From NCBI GenBank assembly GCA_012032075.1, contig JAAURU010000290.1, positions 1-5,069 on the forward strand: a DNA stretch of 5,069 nt. The letters run 5' to 3'. The position numbers were made by a program, and so were the translations under genes. Positions 1-5,069 of the stretch are shown here, one piece after another (position 1 is the first letter of the stretch; every line of letters starts with the position of its first letter). The DNA is from Flavobacterium sp. GTDB lineage: Bacteria > Bacteroidota > Bacteroidia > Flavobacteriales > Flavobacteriaceae. The notes under the pieces were generated by a model. That model worked only from the letters and a program-made list of their open reading frames with translations, had not been told where the DNA came from and ran no database searches.

Positions 1-74
1 AAACACTTAGTGCATTGTAACAAAATAATAAAAGCTACGACTCATAGTATAAAAATAATTCAAATATTAACTTT

Positions 75-1398
75 ATGAAAAAATCTTTAATGGCATTGAG
101 TACTGCACTTCTATTGGGTGGTTCAACTTACGCCCAAAAAGTAACATTTGACGAATATGATTTAGCAAACGGGCTTCATGTTGTGCTTCATCAAGATAAT
201 TCTGCTCCAGTTGTAATTACATCGGTAATGTATCATGTAGGAGCAAAAGACGAACAACCAAATAGAACTGGTTTTGCACACTTCTTCGAACACCTTTTAT
301 TTGAAGGAACTAAAAATATTGAGCGTGGAGAATGGTTTAAATTAGTAACTGCAAATGGTGGTAACAATAATGCAAACACTACAGATGATAGAACTTATTA
401 CTATGAAGTTTTTCCTTCAAACAATTTAGAATTAGCTTTATGGATGGAATCAGAACGATTAATGCACCCTGTAATTAATCAAATAGGAGTTGACACTCAA
501 AATGAAGTTGTAAAAGAAGAAAAAAGACTACGCGTTGACAATCAACCTTACGGAAATATATTTAAAGCTGTAAAACAAAATATGTTTAAAGTTCATCCTT
601 ACCGTTGGACAACCATTGGAGAAATGGAACATTTAGATGCTGCAACACTTGAAGAATTTCAAGCATTTAATAAAAAGTTTTACATTCCTAACAATGCAGT
701 TCTTGTAGTTGCAGGGCAATTTGACAAAGACAGTGCAAAAAATGGATTGAAAAATATTTTGGACCAATAAAAAAAGGTCCAGCAGTAGAACGTAAAACAT
801 ACACAGAAGAACCAATCACTAAAGAATTTAGAACAACTTGGGAAGATCCAAATGTTCAATTACCAATGGTTCTTGCAACCTACAGAACACCTTCTATGAA
901 AACTAGAGAAGCAAGAGCTTTAGATATGGTTTCTTCTTATTTATCAGATGGTAAAAGTTCTAAGTTGTACAAAAAATTAGTTGACGACAAGAAAATGGCT
1001 TTACAAGTTGGAGCTTTTAACAACAGTCAGGAAGATTATGGCATGTATTTGATTTATGGAATTCCAATGCAAGGTAAAACAGCAGATGATTTAATTAAAG
1101 AAATTGATGAAGAAATTGTTAAAGTTCAAACCCAATTAATCTCTGAAAATGATTATCAAAAATTACAAAACAAATTTGAAAATCAATATGTAAATAGTAA
1201 TGCTAGTGTAGAAGGAATTGCTGATAATTTAGCTACATATTATTTATTGTATGGTGATATTAATTTAATCAACACTGAAATTGAAATTTACCGCTCCATT
1301 ACAAGAGAAGAAATTAGAGATGTAGCCAAAAATATTTGAATGCTAACCAAAGAATGATTTTAGATTATATACCTGCTAAAGATAAAACTCAAAAATAA
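75..1398 (+). CDS. M16 family zinc metallopeptidase, catalytic subunit (two frameshifts as read)
   Basis: Secreted zinc peptidase of the M16B (pitrilysin/processing-peptidase) type, expected to degrade peptides in the periplasm. A signal peptide spans residues 1-20 (cleavage STYA|QK). The inverted zinc motif HFFEH is at 69-73 (H69, E72, H73), and the third ligand E149 lies in VVKEEKR, 75 residues later, within the usual spacing. NGGNNNANTTDD (94-105) and YGNIFKAV are typical of the N-terminal domain. The C-terminal M16 domain follows from about residue 240, but the Arg/Tyr pair is absent (V303 and L310 at those places). As read, the frame stops at 770. Restoring one T after 743 gives AKNWIEKYFGPI and joins the second frame; that frame stops at 1339, and restoring one A in the run 1328-1332 gives AKKYLNANQR and runs to TAA at 1396-1398. 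The restored length of 441 residues is normal for the family. The breaks are probably sequence errors, but a recent pseudogene cannot be excluded. No clear promoter is visible in 1-74. Confidence 0.5.
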
Positions 1399-1406
1399 CA
1401 TTGAAA

Positions 1407-3458
1407 ATGAAAAAAATACTATATATAGCAGCAAGTTTATTTCTAACAATAACAATGCAAGCACAAGATAGACCACAGCCAAAACCAGGACCTGCTCCTT
1501 CTATAAACATAAATAAACCAGAAAGTTTCACACTTAAAAATGGTTTAAAAGTTTTAATCGTTGAAAATCATAAATTACCTAGAGTTTCTTATACTTTAAC
1601 TTTAGATAATACTCCTTATGCTGAAGGAGATAAAAAAGGAGTTTCTACAATTTTAAGTAGCATGATAGGTAATGGAACAACAAATATTCCTAAAGATTCT
1701 TTTAACGAAGAGATTGATTTCTTAGGAGCTAATATTAATTTTTGGAGTGAAGGTGCTTCTGCAAATGGACTTTCAAGATATTCTAAAAGATTATTAGAAT
1801 TAATGGCAGATGGAGCTTTAAACCCATTATTTGTTCAAGAAGAATTTGATAAAGAAGTTGCCAAAACAATCGAAGGTTTAAAAGCAGATGAAAAAAGTGT
1901 TACAGCAATTGCAAGAAGAGTTGAAGATGCTCTTACTTATGGCAAGAATCATTACAATGGAGAATTTATAACAGAAGAAACACTAAAAAATATTAGTTTA
2001 GCCGATGTTAAATTAAATTACAACACTTATTTTGTACCTGGAAATGCTTATTTAGTAATTGTAGGTGATGTTAATGTAAAAGAGACTAAAAAAGAAGTTG
2101 AGAAACTATTTGGAAATTGGAAAAAAGCTAAAGCTCCTGCTTTAACTTATTCAGATCCATTAGACGTTCAATACAGTCAAATTAATTTTATAGATACACC
2201 AAATGCCGTTCAATCTGAAATTGCAGTAGTGAATCTTTCAAAATTAAAAATGACCGATAAAGATTATTTTGCTACAATTTTAGCAAACCAAATTCTTGGT
2301 GGTGGTGGTGAAGGAAGGTTATTCCTAAACTTAAGAGAAGCTCATGGATGGACATACGGTTCATATTCTAGTATTGGTTCTGGAAAGAATATTTACAAAT
2401 TTAGAGCTGGTGCAGCTGTTAGAAATGCCGTTACAGATAGTTCAGTAGTAGAGATTTTCAACGAATTAAAGAAAATTAGAACTGATTTAGTTACAGAAGA
2501 AGAATTAAGAAATGCCAAAGCTAAATATGTAGGTAACTTTGTAATGCAAATTGAAAAACCAGCTACTATAGCTCGTTATGCATTAAATAAAGAAACGCAA
2601 AGTTTACCAGATGATTTCTACGAAAACTATATTAAGAACATTAATGCAGTTACAGCAGAAGACATTAGGAATGCAGCAAAAAAATATTTCTTAGCCGATA
2701 ATTCCAGAGTTGTAATTGTAGGAAAAGCATCAGAAGTACTACCATCATTAGAAGTAATGAGTAAAAAAGAGAAATTACCTATCTTCTACTTTGATAAATT
2801 TGGCAACAAAACCGAAAAACCAGAAGTTAAAAAAGAAATTCCTGCTGGTGTAACTGCTCAAACAGTATTAAAAAAATACATTGATGCAATTGGTGGTGAA
2901 AAAGCCTTAAAAGATGTTAAAACATTAGCAACTTTTTCAACAGCTACTGTTCAAGGGGCAAAAATGGAAATGGTAAATAAAGTTACAAAAACAAAATCTT
3001 CATCAGAAGTAAAAGTAATGGGAAATACTTACATGAAAAATGTAGTAACTGAAAATGGTGGCTATATATCTCAACAAGGTCAAAAAATCAATATTACTGG
3101 TGATAATTTGATTGAAGCACAAAGAGAAGCTACAACATTCCCTGAACTTTCTCTTCTTAATGAAAAATCACTTACAATTTCAGGAATAGAAACTATTAAT
3201 GGAGAAGATGCTTATGCAATTAAAACCGGTAAAACTACCAGATTTTACAGTACTAAAACAGGATTAAAAGTTGGGCAATCTCAAGAACTAGAGCAAGGTG
3301 GTCAAAAAATGACACAATCAACTTATTTTAAAGAATACAAAGACGTTAAAGGAATTAAATTCCCTTATACTACCATTTTAAATGTAGGTATGGAAATCGA
3401 ATTAACAACTTCTGAAGTTAAAATCAATGAAGGAGTTACGGATAAAGATTTTGAATAA
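1407..3458 (+). CDS. M16 family protein, non-catalytic (R/Y) subunit with C-terminal extension
   Basis: Intact 683-residue protein and probable partner of the upstream protease. I chose ATG at 1407 because it gives a standard MKKILYIAA signal peptide; an in-frame TTG at 1401 adds two residues and is less likely. Cleavage is predicted at MQA|QD (residue 19), followed by a proline-rich stretch to about 32. The N-terminal M16 domain spans about 36-243. The segment aligning with GFAHFFEH of the first protein reads GVSTILSS, so H, E and H become T81, S84 and S85, and the glutamate ligand becomes I155; it should not bind zinc. The C-terminal M16 domain (about 245-440) has LREAHGWTYG with R310 and Y317, the seven-apart Arg/Tyr pair known from insulin-degrading enzyme and split M16B peptidases. 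From about 478 to the end is an added domain containing YIDAIGGEKAL and FKEYKDVKGIKFPY, loosely resembling LolA-like outer-membrane lipoprotein-sorting domains (inference). The gene starts 8 nt after the first one, so co-transcription is likely. Confidence 0.5.
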   Translation: MKKILYIAASLFLTITMQAQDRPQPKPGPAPSININKPESFTLKNGLKVLIVENHKLPRVSYTLTLDNTPYAEGDKKGVSTILSSMIGNGTTNIPKDSFNEEIDFLGANINFWSEGASANGLSRYSKRLLELMADGALNPLFVQEEFDKEVAKTIEGLKADEKSVTAIARRVEDALTYGKNHYNGEFITEETLKNISLADVKLNYNTYFVPGNAYLVIVGDVNVKETKKEVEKLFGNWKKAKAPALTYSDPLDVQYSQINFIDTPNAVQSEIAVVNLSKLKMTDKDYFATILANQILGGGGEGRLFLNLREAHGWTYGSYSSIGSGKNIYKFRAGAAVRNAVTDSSVVEIFNELKKIRTDLVTEEELRNAKAKYVGNFVMQIEKPATIARYALNKETQSLPDDFYENYIKNINAVTAEDIRNAAKKYFLADNSRVVIVGKASEVLPSLEVMSKKEKLPIFYFDKFGNKTEKPEVKKEIPAGVTAQTVLKKYIDAIGGEKALKDVKTLATFSTATVQGAKMEMVNKVTKTKSSSEVKVMGNTYMKNVVTENGGYISQQGQKINITGDNLIEAQREATTFPELSLLNEKSLTISGIETINGEDAYAIKTGKTTRFYSTKTGLKVGQSQELEQGGQKMTQSTYFKEYKDVKGIKFPYTTILNVGMEIELTTSEVKINEGVTDKDFE

Positions 3459-3478
3459 TCAAATCGTATAAAATGCTA

Positions 3479-3513
3479 AAAAGCTCTCAAGAAATTGGGA
3501 GCTTTTATTTTTT
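3479..3513. terminator. Bidirectional intrinsic terminator between convergent genes
   Basis: A 12-bp stem with one T-G wobble pairs 3479-3490 with 3495-3506 and closes on a GAAA tetraloop (3491-3494). On the + strand it runs into TTTTATTTTTT (3503-3513), ending the M16 operon 20 nt after its stop codon. On the - strand the same stem ends in TTTTT followed by AGCATTTTA, so it can also terminate the convergent transporter gene. The transporter stop codon (complement of 3505-3507) lies partly inside the stem. Confidence 0.5.
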
Positions 3514-4372
3514 ACCTGAAAAATAAACACCTATCAAAACGATAAAAGTACCAGTTGCTTGTATATAATTCAAACTTTCATTCATTATAAAATAACCAAG
3601 TAAGATTGCAACAACAGGAATTATATAAGTTACCGAAGCAGCAAAAACTGGAGAGGACAATTGAATTAATTTAAAAAACAATATGTTAGATAATCCAGTT
3701 CCAACGATTCCTAAAACAGCAATATAACTAAGTGATGTGATTACTTTATCTTGAGTTGACATACGCGAAAAATCAAGAAAAATATAATACTAGTAAAGCA
3801 TGGCATCAATAAAACCACAAAATTTCCTGTACTTATGGTTAAAGGCTTCAAATCGGAAAGGTATTTTTTTATTAAATTAACATTGATGCCATAAATAAAG
3901 AAGCTAAAATAATTAGTAATGCATAATAATAATTTTCAGTAGTATTTTCTCCATCACTAAATAAAACTAACAAAAGACAACCTAAGAAACCTATTATTAC
4001 CCCAAAAATTTGTCTTCTTTGTACTCCACACCAAAAACAAAATACCAATAAGTAAAGTATTTAAAGGTGTTAATGAATTTAATATAGAACTTACTGAGCC
4101 ATCTATTTTAGACAATGCTACTGCAAATAAATATACAGGAAAAAAAGTACCAAATAAAGAAGTAACAACAATATATTTCCATTTATACAAAGGAATTTTT
4201 GCAATGTGTTTAAAACCTACAGTTATTAAAACAAACCCGCAAAGATAATACGCAAACTTCCCATTTGTATGGCATTTACTCCTTTTAATCCATACTGCAT
4301 AAGAATAAAGGAACTTCCCCAAACACATCCTAAAAAAGCTAATAAATACCATTTTGTATTGTTATTTTCCAT
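3505..4372 (-). CDS. EamA/DMT family transporter (five frameshifts as read)
   Basis: Inner-membrane protein of the drug/metabolite transporter superfamily, two EamA repeats; the substrate cannot be told from sequence. The start is the ATG at 4372-4370, reading MENNNTKWYLLAFLGCVWGS, with the family's WGSSF motif in the first membrane helix. The first repeat ends with SLTPLNTLLIGILFFGVEYK and IFGVIIGFLGCLLLVLF. The second ends with SVTYIIPVVAILLGYFIMNE and ATGTFIVLIGVYFSGKK. About ten hydrophobic segments are present. As read, five one-base gaps break the frame, each repairable by lengthening a run: A3 at 4233-4235, A5 at 4033-4037, T3 at 4018-4020, A3 at 3893-3895 and A5 at 3778-3782. The five shifts close the frame exactly and give 290 residues, a normal family length, with no other internal stop. 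The two breaks near 4020-4037 are the least certain placement. The gene converges on the M16 operon and diverges from the lipoprotein gene. It is either a sequencing-damaged real gene or a very recent pseudogene. Confidence 0.5.
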
Positions 4373-4487
4373 ACTTTAAGTTTACATTTCAAAAATCCAA
4401 CTTTATTTTCAATTAAGCATTCAATTTTTTATTAAATTTGTATTCTATTTTTTCTTATAGAAAATTAAACTTAAAAAATTAAATAAA
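4373..4487. other. Divergent intergenic region, very A+T-rich
   Basis: This 115-bp spacer separates the transporter start (-) from the lipoprotein start (+) and must hold both promoters. It contains the TAAATTTG box described separately. On the - strand, GATTTTTG (complement of 4390-4397) matches TAnnTTTG at all but the first base and lies 17 nt before the transporter ATG, but no partner -33 element is convincing. No Shine-Dalgarno motif precedes either start; A-rich leaders are usual in Bacteroidota. Confidence 0.5.
4433..4440 (+). promoter_or_regulatory. Putative Bacteroidota -7 promoter box (TAAATTTG)
   Basis: TAAATTTG matches the Bacteroidota sigma-ABfr -7 consensus TAnnTTTG exactly and lies 47 nt before the lipoprotein ATG, a reasonable leader length. 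The upstream -33 element (TTTG or TTG) is weak: the nearest candidate is TTTT at 4406-4409, with a 23-bp gap at the long end of the accepted range. In sequence this A+T-rich, chance matches are common, so the call is tentative. Confidence 0.5.
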
Positions 4488-4958
4488 ATGAAAATTAACA
4501 TTCTTTTGCAATAACTATATTCCTATTGTTAACTGTTTCTTGCAATCAAAAAACGAAATAACAAAAGCCAAGCTATTACATCTGATAGTACAGCAATACA
4601 ATCCGCAAAACAACTTTTTCAAAAATTTAATGCACATGATTGGGCAGCTATGGCTGCTCTTTATGCAGATACTACCGATTTTAAAGACCCTTCTTTAGGT
4701 ATTGCAATTGTAAAACAATCAAGGGCTCAAACAATTCAAAAATATACAGAGCTAAACAAGGTTTTTACAGATATAAAAGATAGCGTTGTAGCAATGTATC
4801 CAATAAATAATACCGCTGTTGTAGTTGAGTTTATTAGTAAAGGCACTGCCCCCAACGGCTCAAAATTTGAACTGCCAATATGTAGCATACTCACAGTAAA
4901 TGATAAGGGCTTAATTGAAAAAGATTATACCTATTACGACAATAGTGCTAATAAATAA
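4488..4958 (+). CDS. SnoaL/NTF2-like domain lipoprotein (three frameshifts as read)
   Basis: Small envelope protein with an NTF2-like cone fold of the SnoaL kind. The fold is used by many enzymes and ligand binders, so no reaction can be assigned. The domain covers about residues 38-153 of the restored protein: LFQKFNAHDWAAMAALYAD (44-62), FKDPS (66-70), VVVEFISKGTAPNGSKFELP (112-131), then CSILTVNDKGLI and DYTYYD. As read from ATG 4488 the frame stops after eight codons. Restoring one T in the run 4504-4507 yields the leader MKINILFAITIFLLLTVSC, with C19 as a plausible lipidation site (the lipobox TVSC is loose). Two more lost A's around 4548-4558 reconnect it as CNQKNENNKSQAITSD to the long frame ending at TAA 4956-4958. 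The restored length is 157 residues. The longest unbroken frame begins at an internal ATG (4650) and would lack the leader and first helix, so I do not take it as the start. The fold and C-terminal half are secure; the exact repair near 4550 is inferred. Confidence 0.5.
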
Positions 4959-5032
4959 CTAGGCTACAATCTTTATATTGTCTAAATAAAATCACTGCAA
5001 TATTTATTATTACGGAGGAATAAATTACACAT

Positions 5033-5063
5033 AGCTTTGTAGTATGAACAATGCTACAAAGCT
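5033..5063. repeat. Perfect 10-bp inverted repeat (hairpin) near the window end
   Basis: AGCTTTGTAG (5033-5042) is repeated inverted as CTACAAAGCT (5054-5063). The stem can extend inward by T-G, A-T and T-A pairs to 13 bp, leaving the loop GAACA (5046-5050). No T-run follows on either strand, so it does not look like a standard intrinsic terminator. The TAGCTTTG at 5032-5039 also fits the TAnnTTTG promoter box, and an ATG at 5044 stays open to the window end, but neither is supported further. It could be an operator, an RNA structure, or the end of a mobile element outside the window. Confidence 0.5.
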
Positions 5064-5069
5064 TACCCA

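Noticed and set aside
633..815. A 60-codon open frame on the - strand rich in Cys, Phe and Leu
   Set aside because: It lies antisense to the first M16 gene across its frameshift, has no recognisable domain, and is explained by A+T-rich codons read in reverse.
743..1332. Programmed frameshifting or transcriptional slippage as the reason for the broken frames
   Set aside because: The break at 743 has no slippery run, no stimulatory structure is evident, and ten such events in three unrelated genes is not how recoding is used.
866..1339. A separate 157-residue gene starting at ATG 866
   Set aside because: The same frame reads back without a stop through YFGPIKKGPAVERKTY to about 746, matching the expected M16 linker, so it is the second part of the broken protease.
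3957..4352. A 131-residue membrane protein starting at 4352 on the - strand
   Set aside because: Its first 35 or so residues are out of frame with the transporter; the true start at 4372 gives the family's WGSSF motif.
4964..4980. A hairpin terminator ACAAT/ATTGT after the lipoprotein gene
   Set aside because: The arms are five A/T-rich base pairs with no following T-run, which is expected by chance here.
5014..5069. A new gene with a GGAGG ribosome site at 5014-5018 and ATG at 5044
   Set aside because: The spacing of 25 nt is too long, Bacteroidota rarely use such motifs, and only eight codons remain before the window ends.

Overview
This is an A+T-rich window from a bacterium of the Bacteroidota, most likely class Flavobacteriia. 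That placement is an inference. It rests on low G+C coding sequence, A/T-rich start contexts without Shine-Dalgarno motifs, signal peptides ending in '...A|Q', a lipoprotein leader, a Bacteroidota-type TAnnTTTG promoter box, and gene families that recur in flavobacteria. No RNA gene, insertion sequence, CRISPR array or phage gene is visible.

Layout. Positions 75-1398 (+) hold a secreted M16 (pitrilysin-family) zinc protease of about 441 residues, interrupted by two one-base frameshifts. After an 8-nt gap, 1407-3458 (+) encodes a second M16 protein that has lost the zinc site but carries the Arg/Tyr pair and a C-terminal extension of about 200 residues. A strong hairpin at 3479-3506 ends this operon and also fits as terminator for the convergent gene. 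Positions 3505-4372 (-) hold an EamA/DMT-family membrane transporter of 290 residues once five one-base gaps are restored. A 115-bp divergent spacer leads to 4488-4958 (+), a SnoaL/NTF2-like lipoprotein of 157 residues once three one-base gaps are restored. The last 111 bp are non-coding and end in a perfect 10-bp inverted repeat.

How the genes work together. The two M16 genes look like the two halves of one periplasmic heterodimeric peptidase: the first supplies the zinc and catalytic residues, the second the Arg/Tyr pair. The transporter and the lipoprotein are ordinary accessory envelope genes with no evident link to the protease.

The main oddity is reading-frame integrity. Three of the four genes are broken by an inferred ten single-base losses, nearly all in short A or T runs, and each restored frame gives a full-length, well-conserved protein. 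The 2-kb gene stays intact although it contains three A7 runs. Sequencing or assembly indels are the simplest explanation, with very recent gene decay as the alternative. I see no clear sign of a new biological system; the most interesting biology is the split M16 pair with its extended inactive subunit.
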